DNA of 64,000 nucleotides from an uncultured Clostridia bacterium (GTDB taxonomy: Bacteria > Bacillota > Clostridia > Christensenellales > Aristaeellaceae), in contig CAKUKE010000001.1 of NCBI GenBank assembly GCA_934662505.1, forward strand, positions 248,001 to 312,000. Reading direction: 5' to 3'. Position 1 is the first letter of the stretch; every line of letters begins with the position of its first letter. Of this stretch, positions 17,066 to 25,706 are shown one piece after another. Both the position numbers and the translations under genes were made by a program. The notes below the pieces were generated by a model. It was not told the DNA's origin and made no database searches. It saw nothing but the letters and a program-made list of their open reading frames with translations.

Positions 17066-18298
17066 ATGAAAAAGTTTCTGAAGCAGTACTGGTTCATTCT
17101 CAGCATGCTCACGGCCATTGTGGCCGGCTGTGCGGTCGGCGCGGTGTGGCCGGGGGCGACCTGTCTGGAACCGCTGGGTACCGTGTTTATCAATCTGATG
17201 TTCTGCGTGGTGGTGCCCATGGTGTTCTGCTCCATCGCTTCCGCCATCGCCAATATGAAAAGCATGCGCCGCGCGGGGAAGATCATGGGAACCACTGTCG
17301 CCACGTTCATGGTGACGGCCGCCATCGCTGCGGTGGTCATGTATGCGGTGTGCCGCCTTGTTCCGCTGGTAACGGGTTCCTACGACCCGCCGGAGGGAGA
17401 GGTGGGCAGCGTGTCGTTTTCGGACATGATCGTCAACTTTTTCACCGTGTCTGACTTTACCGCGCTGTGGAGCCGTAAAGCCATGCTGCCGCTGATCGTG
17501 GCGGCGATCATCTTCGGTTTTGCCGTGCAGTGGTCGGGCGGCGCGGAGACGCCGGTCGCCAAAGTGCTGACCAGCCTGACGGACTGTCTGATGAAGACGG
17601 TGAAAATCATCACCTACTACGCGCCCATCGGCTTTTTCGGCTTCTTCGCCTACCTGGTCGCCTATTACGGCCCGCAGCTGATCAGCGACTATTCCCGGAC
17701 GCTGCTGGTGTACTACGTGCTGTCCTTTGTCTACATGTTCGCGTTCTTCCCCCTTTACGCCCATTTCGGCGGCGGCAGGGGCGGCGCGCAGACCATGATG
17801 CGGCACCTGTTCCGCCCGGCGGCGGTGTCGTTTGGCACCTGCTCTTCGGTGGCGACCATTCCGACCAACATGGATGTGGCGGAGGAAACGGGCATTTCCT
17901 CTGACGTGGCGGACATTGTCATTCCCATGGGCGCCACCATGCACATGGACGGTTCGGCCATGTCCGCCATCATCAAGGTCGCGTTTCTGTTCGGTATTTT
18001 CGGTATGGACTTTACCGGGGGGAGAGCCATTGCGGCCATTCTGATCTCGGTATTTTCCTCCGTGGCCATGAGCGGCATTCCCGGCGGCGGCGGGGTGGGC
18101 GAACTGGTTCTGTGCACCATTTTTTTCCCGGATCAGATGGCGGTGGCGTATCCCATTGCCATTGCGCTGGGCAATCTGGTAGATCCGCCGGCGACCATGG
18201 TCAACGCTGCCGGCGATTATGTTGCTGCGTTCATCGTGTCCCGCTTTGTGGATGGAAAGGACTGGCTGCAGAAAAAGCTGCAGGCCAGAAAATCCTGA
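17066..18298 (+). CDS. Dicarboxylate/amino acid:cation symporter (DAACS family)
   Basis: Inner-membrane secondary transporter of the glutamate/aspartate/serine type. The 410-residue protein opens with a hydrophobic hairpin (FILSMLTAIVAGCAVGAVW), then FINLMFCVVVPMVFCSIASAI, the family signature. The re-entrant loop region is seen as FGTCSSVATIPTNMDVAEE, followed by MGATMHMDGSAMSA and the C-terminal SGIPGGGGVGELVL hairpin. These match the GltPh fold. The specific substrate (glutamate, serine, succinate or similar) cannot be settled. It is divergent from an AraC regulator and ends at a strong terminator. Confidence 0.92.
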   Translation: MKKFLKQYWFILSMLTAIVAGCAVGAVWPGATCLEPLGTVFINLMFCVVVPMVFCSIASAIANMKSMRRAGKIMGTTVATFMVTAAIAAVVMYAVCRLVPLVTGSYDPPEGEVGSVSFSDMIVNFFTVSDFTALWSRKAMLPLIVAAIIFGFAVQWSGGAETPVAKVLTSLTDCLMKTVKIITYYAPIGFFGFFAYLVAYYGPQLISDYSRTLLVYYVLSFVYMFAFFPLYAHFGGGRGGAQTMMRHLFRPAAVSFGTCSSVATIPTNMDVAEETGISSDVADIVIPMGATMHMDGSAMSAIIKVAFLFGIFGMDFTGGRAIAAILISVFSSVAMSGIPGGGGVGELVLCTIFFPDQMAVAYPIAIALGNLVDPPATMVNAAGDYVAAFIVSRFVDGKDWLQKKLQARKS

Positions 18299-18331
18299 AA
18301 GTAAAGCCCCGCACATTTTTCAGAAAGACAG

Positions 18332-18358
18332 GCCTCCGCTCTGGGCGGAGGCTTTTTT
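18332..18358 (+). terminator. Rho-independent terminator after the symporter
   Basis: Eight-base stem GCCTCCGC (18332-18339) with GCGGAGGC (18345-18352), then six T. Confidence 0.92.
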
Positions 18359-18360
18359 GC

Positions 18361-18389
18361 GCATTTTTTTCCTGCGGGCGGGCATGCTA
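18361..18389 (+). promoter_or_regulatory. Candidate sigma-G promoter for spoVA
   Basis: CATGCTA at 18383-18389 fits the forespore sigma-G -10 pattern (CATnnTA). GCATT at 18361-18365 fits its -35 (GnATR-like, last base deviating), with about 17 bases between. spoVA operons are known sigma-G targets in Bacillus and Clostridium. No sigma-A promoter is visible in this gap. Prediction by eye only. Confidence 0.55.
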
Positions 18390-18406
18390 AACGGCGAGGT
18401 GAGAGC

Positions 18407-18961
18407 ATGCTCTATCTGCAATTAAAGGAACGGGTGATCCTTCTCCCCGGGCAGCGGCTGACGGTGGGCGATCTGGCCGACGGGGTAGGAGAAGGCGCGG
18501 CGGAGGCGATGAAACAGCCGGTGCCCTGTTGGCTGAATACGGGGGTGTGGCGGCTGCCTGCCGCTGCGCTTGTGCAGGCCGTGCTGCCCGTATGCGGGCA
18601 GGTGACGACACTGGGGCCGGCGGAGGTCATGGTGCATGTGCAGGCGGAGAAAAAGCGCGCCGCAGGCGGGCTGCGGACGGCTGCAGCGTTCACGCTGCTG
18701 TTTCTGGGCAGCGCGCTGGCCATCACATGGTTTCATGCGGACGTGGGCATGCGGGAGGCACAGAGCGCTTTTTTCCGGCTGCTGGCAGGCCGGGAACCGT
18801 CAAATCCGTGGCTGATGACGGTGCCCTACGCGCTGGGCGTAGGGCTGGGGGTGAGCTTTTATTATGCCCTGCTGCCGGGTAAAAAAACGGTGTCTCCGCT
18901 GGAGGTGAAGCTGGCGGAATACAAGCAGAAGACCGAGCAGCAGGCGGCGAGGATACCATGA
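18407..18961 (+). CDS. spoVAA: Stage V sporulation protein AA
   Basis: First gene of the spoVA operon, which encodes the machinery that moves dipicolinic acid into the forespore and releases it at germination. The 184-residue protein begins with a soluble domain (MLYLQLKERVILLPGQRLTVGDLA) and ends with two hydrophobic segments (about residues 85-105 and 140-158), the SpoVAA layout. An AGGTGA site precedes the ATG. The stop overlaps spoVAB by four bases (ATGA), indicating coupling. Identity rests on sequence character together with the unbroken order of the operon. Confidence 0.88.
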   Translation: MLYLQLKERVILLPGQRLTVGDLADGVGEGAAEAMKQPVPCWLNTGVWRLPAAALVQAVLPVCGQVTTLGPAEVMVHVQAEKKRAAGGLRTAAAFTLLFLGSALAITWFHADVGMREAQSAFFRLLAGREPSNPWLMTVPYALGVGLGVSFYYALLPGKKTVSPLEVKLAEYKQKTEQQAARIP

Positions 18962-19347
18962 CGGAGGCGCTGACGGGGCTGCTTTTTGGCGTGACGCTGG
19001 GGTTGAGCGTTTCGCCCATGTGGCTGCTGTTAAACCTGCCCCAGCGTACGTCGGACGTGCTGGACGGGGGGAGCATGGCGCTGTGCGCGCTGGCGCTGAC
19101 GCTGGGTGCGGCGCTGGGCGCGGCGGAGCCATTCTCCGCGGGGCTGGGCGTCCTGGCGGGCGTCGCCGGTATGCTGGCGGGGGGCATGTTCACCGGCATG
19201 CTGGCGGCCGGGCTGACGGAGGCGCTGGAGGTCATTCCGGCGCTGTATACCCGTCTGGGCATCGCGCAGAGCATGAGAAGCGCGGCGTGGGCGCTGGCGC
19301 TTGGCAAGACTGCGGGCGCAGTGCTGGCGCAGGCACTGGTCAAATAA
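18958..19347 (+). CDS. spoVAB: Stage V sporulation protein AB
   Basis: Small membrane protein of the dipicolinate transport complex, 129 residues with four hydrophobic segments. The motif GMFTGMLAAGLTEALEVIPAL is typical of SpoVAB. It overlaps the spoVAA stop as ATGA. After its stop comes a 138-base stretch, partly filled by a possible micro-ORF, before spoVAC, a wider gap than elsewhere in the operon. Confidence 0.88.
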   Translation: MTEALTGLLFGVTLGLSVSPMWLLLNLPQRTSDVLDGGSMALCALALTLGAALGAAEPFSAGLGVLAGVAGMLAGGMFTGMLAAGLTEALEVIPALYTRLGIAQSMRSAAWALALGKTAGAVLAQALVK

Positions 19348-19367
19348 AAGGAAAAGGGTGATGCGGC

Positions 19368-19493
19368 ATGATGCGCCGAGCGGAATTTCCCCATCCTCTG
19401 GATCATTTGCCCCGCCCCGGCAATCGTGAGACCCGGAGCGGACTGTTTTCCCATGGTGCGGGCAGGCAGAAAAAGGAGGAGGAACATGGGTAA
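19368..19493 (+). CDS. Possible 41-residue micro-ORF between spoVAB and spoVAC
   Basis: Starts at tandem ATG codons (19368, 19371) and ends at TAA 19491-19493, overlapping the spoVAC start at 19486. A weak AAAAGGGTG ribosome-like site precedes it. The product would be hydrophilic and basic, rich in Arg, His, Glu and Lys, with no hydrophobic segment. It could be a leader that couples spoVAB and spoVAC translation, or chance. I recognise no homologue. Confidence 0.25.
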   Translation: MMRRAEFPHPLDHLPRPGNRETRSGLFSHGAGRQKKEEEHG

Positions 19494-19959
19494 CGAGACG
19501 AAAGCCCGGCAGAAGGCCGACCCGGTATGGAAACAATATGCGGCGCTGGTGCGCAAATGGACGCCCAAGTCCAAACTGGGACAGGGGTGTCTGCGTGCAT
19601 TCTGGGTAGGCGGAGTGATCTGCATGCTGGGGCAGGCCTTTGCCGATATCAGCGCTGCCGTGCTGAAACTGTCCAGCGGGGCGGCGGCCATGTTCGGCAG
19701 CGTTACGCTGGTGTTTTTGACGGCGCTGCTGACGGGCATCGGTGTTTTTGATAAAATTGCCCGCTATGCCGGCGCGGGCACGCTGGTGCCCATCACCGGC
19801 TTTGCCAATGCCATGGTTTCCCCTGCGATGGAATTCAAGCCCGAGGGATGGGTGCTGGGGACGGGCGCGCGGCTGTTTACCATTGCAGGTCCCGTACTGG
19901 CATACGGCATCTGCGCGTCGGTGATCGCGGGGCTTTTGTATGCGTGGATCGGATGGTGA
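19486..19959 (+). CDS. spoVAC: Stage V sporulation protein AC
   Basis: Inner-membrane channel component of the SpoVA complex; in Bacillus subtilis SpoVAC behaves as a mechanosensitive channel during germination. The 157-residue product starts with a charged stretch (KARQKADPVWKQYAALVRKW), then hydrophobic helices with FWVGGVICMLGQA, GIGVFDKIARYAGAGTLVPITGFANAM and SPAMEFKPEGWVLG, all characteristic. The ATG at 19486 has AAAGGAGGAGG directly upstream; an earlier in-frame ATG at 19426 has no site. spoVAD starts five bases after the stop. Confidence 0.96.
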   Translation: MGNETKARQKADPVWKQYAALVRKWTPKSKLGQGCLRAFWVGGVICMLGQAFADISAAVLKLSSGAAAMFGSVTLVFLTALLTGIGVFDKIARYAGAGTLVPITGFANAMVSPAMEFKPEGWVLGTGARLFTIAGPVLAYGICASVIAGLLYAWIGW

Positions 19960-19964
19960 ACGGG

Positions 19965-20987
19965 ATGGAAAAACGTTTTTTCGGTGAACAGAGCATCCGT
20001 TTTGAACGAAAACCGTATCTGGCGGCGGCAGCATCCGTCGTAGGACCGAAAGAAGGGGCGGGGCCGCTGGGCGGCAGCTTCGACCGGGTACTGGACGACG
20101 CCAAGTGGGGGCAGGACTCCTTTGAACAGGCTGAGCGGGCCATGTTTCGGGAAGCGTGTGAAATGTGCGTCCGCAAGGCGCATGCGGATCTGCGGGATGT
20201 GCGCTGCCTGCTGGGCGGCGATCTGACCAACCAGATCATGGCCGCGTCGCTGGCGGCACGGGAACTGGAGCTGCCTTTTTTTGGACTGTACGGCGCCTGC
20301 TCTACCCTGACGGAAAGCCTGCTCATGGGCGCCATGCTGGTGGACGGGGGATATGCGGATCGGGTCGTGTGCGCGGCGGGGAGCCACTTCTGCACGGCGG
20401 AGCGCCAGTACCGCTTTCCTCTGGAATACGGAAACCAGCGCCCTCCGGCGGCGCAGTGGACGGTGACGGGCGCGGGAGCGTATCTGCTGGCGGAGGAAGG
20501 CGAAGGACCGCGGGTGACCATGGGCACCGTGGGACGGGTGGTGGATCTGGGCGTGACGGACGCCAACAATATGGGCGCGGCCATGGCGCCCGCCGCTGCG
20601 GATACGCTGCTGAAGCATTTTGCGGACACGGGGCGGTCGCCGGCGGACTATGACTGCATTGTGACCGGCGATCTGGGCGAGGTGGGCAGCCATATTCTGT
20701 ATGAGTTGCTGTCGCACAGCAAGGTGACGCTGAATGAGAAAAAGCACATGGACTGCGGGCGGATCATCTTTGACACGTCGCAGGACGTGCACGCGGGCGG
20801 GAGCGGCTGCGGCTGTATTGCCAGCGTGCTGGGTGCTGCGCTGCTGCCCAAGCTGGCCTCCGGCGCATGGCGGCGGGCGGCGGTTATGGCGACCGGCGCG
20901 CTGCTGAGCCCCACCACCAGCCAGCAGGGGGAGAGCATACCGGGGGTGGCGCACCTGATCGTGCTGGAGGGAAAAGAAACATGCTGA
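19965..20987 (+). CDS. spoVAD: Stage V sporulation protein AD
   Basis: Soluble thiolase-fold protein that binds dipicolinic acid within the SpoVA complex. The 340-residue length equals the Bacillus protein. Recognisable blocks include PYLAAAASVVGPKEGAGPLG, the CEMCVRKA..DVRCLLGGDLTNQI region, FFGLYGACSTLTESL and NNMGAAMAPAAADTL. The ATG at 19965 gives the usual N-terminus (MEKRFFGEQSIRF); a start at 19953 would overlap spoVAC. spoVAE begins seven bases before its stop. Confidence 0.96.
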   Translation: MEKRFFGEQSIRFERKPYLAAAASVVGPKEGAGPLGGSFDRVLDDAKWGQDSFEQAERAMFREACEMCVRKAHADLRDVRCLLGGDLTNQIMAASLAARELELPFFGLYGACSTLTESLLMGAMLVDGGYADRVVCAAGSHFCTAERQYRFPLEYGNQRPPAAQWTVTGAGAYLLAEEGEGPRVTMGTVGRVVDLGVTDANNMGAAMAPAAADTLLKHFADTGRSPADYDCIVTGDLGEVGSHILYELLSHSKVTLNEKKHMDCGRIIFDTSQDVHAGGSGCGCIASVLGAALLPKLASGAWRRAAVMATGALLSPTTSQQGESIPGVAHLIVLEGKETC

Positions 20988-21343
20988 TCACATACTTGAA
21001 GGTCTTCTTCTGCGGCGGCGCGCTGTGCGCATTGGGAGAGGTGCTGGTGCTCCGGACGAAGCTGACCCCGGCCCGCATTCTGGTGTGCTACATTCTGCTG
21101 GGGGCGGTGCTCAGCGCGGCGGGGATCTATGGTCCTTTTGCCCGTTTTGCCGCCGCCGGGGCGACCGTGCCGCTGACCGGTTTCGGTCATGCGCTGGCGC
21201 AGGGCGCGATTCAGGCCGTGCAGGAACAGGGATGGCTGGGTGCCTTTACCGGGGGACTGACGGCGACGGCGGGCGGTATTGCGGCGGCGGTGCTCTTCGG
21301 CGTGCTGACGGCGATGTGCTTTCACCCCAAACCCAAGGACTGA
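20981..21343 (+). CDS. spoVAE: Stage V sporulation protein AE
   Basis: Membrane protein of the SpoVA dipicolinate channel, 120 residues with four hydrophobic segments. YLKVFFCGGALCALGEVL, LTPARILVCYILLGAVLS and ATVPLTGFGHALAQGAI are typical of the SpoVAEb family. A GGAGGG site precedes the ATG, which lies inside the end of spoVAD. No spoVAEa or spoVAF follows, so this is the short five-gene form of the operon. The downstream gene pfkA is convergent, with a bidirectional terminator between. Confidence 0.95.
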   Translation: MLITYLKVFFCGGALCALGEVLVLRTKLTPARILVCYILLGAVLSAAGIYGPFARFAAAGATVPLTGFGHALAQGAIQAVQEQGWLGAFTGGLTATAGGIAAAVLFGVLTAMCFHPKPKD

Positions 21344-21553
21344 AACGGCCGGGCAGGAATAAAACGAATGCGGTGCATTGCCGCGCCATATTCCTGTGAA
21401 AAAAGGCTGAAAGGACGCACGAAGGGTCAGACTGTATTCGAAAACGCACCAGCCGGCGGGCTGCGCCCTGCGGGTTTTATGGCAGCGGCGCAGGGAGGCA
21501 AGCGACCTTCCGAATGCGCCAAAGGCGGCCTGAGCCTGAAAACGACATCAGAA

Positions 21554-21593
21554 AAACGGTTCCCGGTCGTACATGAACCGGGAACCGTTTTTT
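21554..21593. terminator. Bidirectional terminator between spoVAE and pfkA
   Basis: A 13-base stem (21554-21566 with 21578-21590, left arm AAACGGTTCCCGG) with A residues on its left and T residues on its right, so it can stop both converging transcripts. The 210 bases between spoVAE and this hairpin show no supported gene. Confidence 0.92.
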
Positions 21594-21634
21594 GAGTGCG
21601 GCGAGGCGAAATACCGTATGCGCCGCAGGGTACG

Positions 21635-22684
21635 TTACAGCTGGTTGATGGTGTTGAACAGCTTGCGGTTGAAGTGCCGCTTGGAGGCCAGCGCCTTGTC
21701 GATAGGCATGTGGAAGGTGCGGCCATTTTTGACGCCGATGACCTGATTGCTGACGCCGGCGTGGAGCAGATGCACCGCCATGGCGCCCGCTTCAAAGGCA
21801 AAGGCGCTGTCGCGGGCAGTGGGGGTGCAGCCGCGCTGGGTATAGCCCACCACGGTAGAACGCACCTCCACCATGCCGCACTTGCGCTTGAGCACGCTGG
21901 CAAAGCGGTTGGAGGACATGGGTTCGCCGGGGAACACCTGCTTGCCGTAGGGCTGCAGGAATTTGTACACGTCAAAGGGCTTCATGGATTCCCAGCAGCC
22001 CTCGGCCACCACCACCGTGGCGCGGGTGTTGCCCAGCGCCAGCTGACGGTTGAGCTGAGCGGCCACGCCGTCCACGGACCACTTCACTTCGGGCACCACC
22101 AGAATTTCCGCGCCCGTGGAGGCGGCGGTCATCAGGGCGATGTCGCCGCAGTGGCGACCCATCACTTCCACCACATGGGGACGGTCGTGGGAACGGGAGG
22201 TGGCGCGGATGGCGCGCACAGCGTCCACGCACACGTTTACGGCGGTGTCGTAGCCCAGGGTCATTTCGGTGTAGGCCAGATCGTTATCGATGGTGCCGGG
22301 AATGCCGATGCAGGGGATACCCAGCTCGCACAGGCGCATGGCGCCGTTGAAGCTGCCGTCGCCGCCGATGACCACCAGACCCGCCACATCCATGGCGCGC
22401 AGGTTTTTCGCGGCGCGGGCGCGCACTTCAGGGTTCATGAATTCGGTGCACCGGGCGGTGCGCAGATAGGTGCCGGGCAGATCGGCAATGTCCAGAAAAG
22501 TGTTCAGATCCAGATGGATAAAATCATCCTCCGGCTTTTCGGACAGACCCAGCAGACCGTTATAACCCCGCTTGATGCCCAGCAGGGGCATGTTCAACGC
22601 GGCGGCATTGCGCGCAACGCTGACAACGGCCGCGTTCATTCCGGGGCTGTCGCCGCCGCTGGTCAATACTGCAATATTCGGCAT
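21635..22684 (-). CDS. pfkA: ATP-dependent 6-phosphofructokinase
   Basis: Glycolytic enzyme converting fructose 6-phosphate to the 1,6-bisphosphate. The N-terminus MPNIAVLTSGGDSPGMNAAV is typical. GGDGS at residues 107-111 indicates ATP rather than pyrophosphate as donor (GGDDS in the PPi type). The catalytic PGTIDNDL is at 129-136, and the substrate loop VMGRHCGDIAL is present. At 349 residues it is somewhat longer than the 320-residue Bacillus enzyme. An AGGAGAG site precedes the ATG. A small DUF2007-like gene lies 24 bases upstream in the same direction. Confidence 0.94.
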   Translation of the reverse strand: MPNIAVLTSGGDSPGMNAAVVSVARNAAALNMPLLGIKRGYNGLLGLSEKPEDDFIHLDLNTFLDIADLPGTYLRTARCTEFMNPEVRARAAKNLRAMDVAGLVVIGGDGSFNGAMRLCELGIPCIGIPGTIDNDLAYTEMTLGYDTAVNVCVDAVRAIRATSRSHDRPHVVEVMGRHCGDIALMTAASTGAEILVVPEVKWSVDGVAAQLNRQLALGNTRATVVVAEGCWESMKPFDVYKFLQPYGKQVFPGEPMSSNRFASVLKRKCGMVEVRSTVVGYTQRGCTPTARDSAFAFEAGAMAVHLLHAGVSNQVIGVKNGRTFHMPIDKALASKRHFNRKLFNTINQL

Positions 22685-22708
22685 GTTTTTTCTCTCCTTT
22701 TGCGCTGG

Positions 22709-22927
22709 TCACAGCAGCAGGTTTTTTTCGATCAGAAGCTGCTGCGCCTCCGTCGCCTCTGCGCTTGGAACCATGATCTCATAATAGTTTTCTTCGGAGG
22801 ATACACTGCGGTACACCTGTCTGAGACGCACCAGAAAGCCCTCCTGCTCCAACGAGGAAAGAATATCCTGTGCGTGGCTTTCGCTGCGCGCCATGTGGAT
22901 GACCTTCCAGCCGGCAGTCGTGGGCAT
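22709..22927 (-). CDS. Small DUF2007-like protein
   Basis: A 72-residue cytoplasmic protein. The pattern WKVIHMARSESHAQDILSSL, then EGFLVRLRQVYR and YYEIMVPSAEATEAQQLL resembles DUF2007 domains (putative signal-transducing protein family), small ferredoxin-like folds of unknown role. The ATG at 22927 is eight bases after AAGGAGG; earlier in-frame starts lie inside or upstream of that site. Probably cotranscribed with pfkA, which begins 24 bases later. Confidence 0.7.
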   Translation of the reverse strand: MPTTAGWKVIHMARSESHAQDILSSLEQEGFLVRLRQVYRSVSSEENYYEIMVPSAEATEAQQLLIEKNLLL

Positions 22928-22974
22928 GTGAAAAACCTCCTTCATGTACGCCGGTGTACGGCGCACACTTTGTT

Positions 22975-22980
22975 ATTATA
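22975..22980 (-). promoter_or_regulatory. Extended -10 promoter for the DUF2007-pfkA genes
   Basis: On the minus strand TGCTATAAT (hexamer at 22975-22980) is an extended -10; the -35 position is poor. It lies about 48 bases ahead of the small gene. Confidence 0.6.
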
Positions 22981-23188
22981 GCATGCCGCGCACACAAAAT
23001 CCATCCTGCACCGTGCCTTTTTTGAAAAAAATTTGCGGATTTGGAGGAAAAAACAGGCGTGCCGAAGAAAAAATAAAGTCAGGACTGAAGGACGCGCGGA
23101 AAACGGTCTGGAGATGCCGTGGGGAGCGTCGCCTGGCGGTTGGCGCCTTGAACGAAAAACGGAAGCATGACGGTGCGGGGAGACAGAA

Positions 23189-24466
23189 ATGACGCGGGAA
23201 ACGGCAGGGGCGGAAAGACGGGTGGCGCGGGCGTTGTCCATGGCCATAGAACAGCCGACGGTGGCAGGGGGCGATCTGACGCCTTTTCTGCGGCTGCATG
23301 CCATGCTGCGCGCGCTGTTTCCCCGTTTCTTTGAGGCGGCAAGGGTGCGTACGGTGGACGGCGGGGCGCTGCTCTGCTGCCTTCCCGGGCGAAGGAGCGC
23401 CAGACCGCTGCTTTTTTTGTCCCATCTGGACGTATACCCTGTTCGTCAGGGGGAAGGATGGCAACACCCGCCCTTTGAAGGCGCGGTGACGGGCGGTTAT
23501 GTATACGGCCGGGGCAGTCTGGACATGAAAGGACATCTGATCGCCCTGCTGACGGCGGCGGAAAGCCTGCTGGAAAAAAACGGAAGGCCGCAAAACGACG
23601 TCTGGTTCGCCTTTTCCTGCGATGAAGAGGTGCGCGGCACGAGCATGGGGCATATGTGCGACATCCTGCTTCAGGAGGGGGTGCGCCCTGCGTTCGTGCT
23701 GGACGAGGGCGGCGCGGTCACCCGGCTGGAGCGCATGTGCGTGTCGCCGGCCGCGCTGATTGGCGTGGAGGAAAAGGGACATCTGCGTATGACCCTGACC
23801 GACCCTGCGGACGGAGATGCGGCGCGGCTGCTGCGCGCTGCGGAAAAGCTTCTGCGGATGCGCTTCCAGGCCGGACTGACACCGGTAACGCTGGATATGC
23901 TGGCGGCTCTGTCGCCCATTATGAACGGTTCCAGACGGTTGGCCGCCGCGCATCCGTGGCTGTGCAGAAGCGCGCTGCTCAGGGATCTGAACCGTACCGT
24001 GTACGGACGCTCCCTGAGTCAGACCCGGCTGGCCATCAGCAGACTGAGCGGGGACGCGCACCGGGGCGAGGCGGCCGGGGTGACCTTCGAGGCCTCCGTG
24101 CTGCCCGGCGACAGCGCCGCCTCCATGCTCAAGCGGATGGAGCGGATGCTGGCACAGGACGGCGTGCTGCTGACGGTGGAGCAGTTTGACGAACCCAGCG
24201 CCACCTCGCCCTGCTGCGGCGCGGCATGGGATGCGCTGACCACGGCGGTGCAGGTGCATTTCCCGGGCGTGCCCTGCGTGCCTTATCTGCTCACCGGCGG
24301 GTCGGACGCCCGCCGCATGGAACGGGTGTGTCCGTTCATTTACCGTTTCAGCCCCTTCAGCCTGACCGCGTCGGACATTGCCCTGATGCACAGTCCCAAT
24401 GAAAAAATCAGCGTGGAAAATCTGGTGCGCGGCGTAGCTTTTTTCAAGCAGATGCTGCTGGCGTAA
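23189..24466 (+). CDS. M20-family metallopeptidase (carboxypeptidase/dipeptidase type)
   Basis: Zinc-dependent peptidase, probably cytoplasmic since no signal peptide is seen. The M20 metal ligands and catalytic residues are visible: H79 in LSHLDVYPV with D81, D112 in GRGSLDMKGH, the E146-E147 pair in SCDEEVRG, and D172 in LDEGG. A late histidine lies in MHSPNEK near the C-terminus. The middle third is the dimerisation lid. Length is 425 residues. The DEGG motif fits the PM20D1/carboxypeptidase-S-like subgroup, which cleaves N-acyl amino acids or dipeptides; the substrate is not known. The gene stands alone and is convergent with gerAC. Confidence 0.88.
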   Translation: MTRETAGAERRVARALSMAIEQPTVAGGDLTPFLRLHAMLRALFPRFFEAARVRTVDGGALLCCLPGRRSARPLLFLSHLDVYPVRQGEGWQHPPFEGAVTGGYVYGRGSLDMKGHLIALLTAAESLLEKNGRPQNDVWFAFSCDEEVRGTSMGHMCDILLQEGVRPAFVLDEGGAVTRLERMCVSPAALIGVEEKGHLRMTLTDPADGDAARLLRAAEKLLRMRFQAGLTPVTLDMLAALSPIMNGSRRLAAAHPWLCRSALLRDLNRTVYGRSLSQTRLAISRLSGDAHRGEAAGVTFEASVLPGDSAASMLKRMERMLAQDGVLLTVEQFDEPSATSPCCGAAWDALTTAVQVHFPGVPCVPYLLTGGSDARRMERVCPFIYRFSPFSLTASDIALMHSPNEKISVENLVRGVAFFKQMLLA

Positions 24467-24521
24467 GGCGGCGTTTGCCGGCGGATGCCGGCGCAGGCAG
24501 CCTTTTGGTGAAAATAAAGAA

Positions 24522-24556
24522 AAAGCCCGGTCTGACCTGCGGAACGGGCTTTTTTG
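24522..24556. terminator. Bidirectional terminator between the M20 peptidase and gerAC
   Basis: Eight-base stem AAAGCCCG (24522-24529) with CGGGCTTT (24545-24552), flanked by A residues on the left and T residues on the right. Confidence 0.85.
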
Positions 24557-24578
24557 ATTTGCCTGCGCGATCCGGCTG

Positions 24579-25706
24579 TTAAGGCTCTGTCTGGGCGACG
24601 CGAACCGTGATCTCCACGTCCGTGTGCTTCTCATATACCGCTTTCCAATCAAAGAGCTGCCAGTCTTCCAGCCGGGCAAAACGGCGCGCAGCCAACGCGC
24701 CGAATCCGAGAGCGTCGCAGCGGATGCGCCGCAGATGGGTCATCAGCGCGCCTGCCGCTTCCTGAAAGGCGGTCTCTATCATGGCGGGCGTCACGTTTGC
24801 GCCCATCACGGGCGAGGCGTTCAGGGAAACGCTCAGGCAGAGCACAGGGGCGTCCAGCGGTCCGGAAAGAGACAGCCGGGCAGGACGTCTGTGGGTCAGG
24901 GAAACGTAGCCGCCCGACGTTTCCAGAAATATGGAGACGATGCCCCCTTGCAGAAAGCGGCACAGGGAGGTCTCAAAACCGGTCAGAAAGCCGCTGAGCG
25001 TCCTGCCGTCCAGCGCCGCCGCACCCATATAATCGACCTGCTCGCTGGTTTTTTCAGGCAATTGCCCCGCCAGACCGTCCATGGCCTGCCCGGATAAGGC
25101 GGGCAGCGCCACATCCTGCGCTGTGGCCGCCAGAATGAGCAGCGCGTCCTGACCGGGATCCTGACTCAGGCTGCGGGCGGCGTGCAGCGATGTGTATGGA
25201 ATAATCCCCTTGCGGCTGCTGGACTGGAGCGTTGCGTCCAGCGAACGGCTCAGACGGGTGCCAATGTCCGGCTCCAGATCGCGTATGATCGAGCCGACCG
25301 ACTCGCGGCATACGATCATGGCCGCCTGCACTCGCATACCGGCGGTTTTATCCAGCTCGTCAAGCAGTTCGGGGTGGGCGCGCAGCGCCTGCTGGCTGAC
25401 CAATATGGCGCGGGTCTGGGCGTAGCTGAGGGTGCGGGGACTGGCGGCACGCAGCAGCACCAGCATTTCCGGCAGGCTGTCTCCCTGCGCGGCCAGCGTC
25501 ATGTAACGGCCGGACGCGCCGGAGGGGTCGGAGGATGCGTTCTTCTCGGCGTAGGTGGGGGATTTGACGGTCAGGACGATCTGGCCGTTTTCGGCAAGAT
25601 CAACGCCCAGCACCACGCAGAGCAGCTGCTCCTCCGGACCGTACCGGCTGCAGCCGGCAAAGAGCAGAAGCGCGGTCAGCAGCAAAAGGGACAGGATGCG
25701 CTTCAT
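24579..25706 (-). CDS. gerAC: Ger(x)C-family spore germination lipoprotein
   Basis: C subunit of a GerA-type germinant receptor, anchored as a lipoprotein on the outer face of the spore inner membrane. The signal sequence MKRILSLLLLTALLLFAGC ends in a lipobox with the modified cysteine at about residue 19. The mature protein has the Ger(x)C opening EEQLLCVVLGVDLAENGQI and a C-terminal domain of about 170 residues. Length is 375 residues. Its ATG overlaps the gerAB stop as ATGA. Symbol given by family; the actual germinant is unknown. Confidence 0.92.
   Translation of the reverse strand: MKRILSLLLLTALLLFAGCSRYGPEEQLLCVVLGVDLAENGQIVLTVKSPTYAEKNASSDPSGASGRYMTLAAQGDSLPEMLVLLRAASPRTLSYAQTRAILVSQQALRAHPELLDELDKTAGMRVQAAMIVCRESVGSIIRDLEPDIGTRLSRSLDATLQSSSRKGIIPYTSLHAARSLSQDPGQDALLILAATAQDVALPALSGQAMDGLAGQLPEKTSEQVDYMGAAALDGRTLSGFLTGFETSLCRFLQGGIVSIFLETSGGYVSLTHRRPARLSLSGPLDAPVLCLSVSLNASPVMGANVTPAMIETAFQEAAGALMTHLRRIRCDALGFGALAARRFARLEDWQLFDWKAVYEKHTDVEITVRVAQTEP

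Noticed and set aside
19426..19485. An earlier in-frame start for spoVAC
   Set aside because: The ATG at 19486 has a strong ribosome site directly upstream and gives the usual SpoVAC N-terminus.
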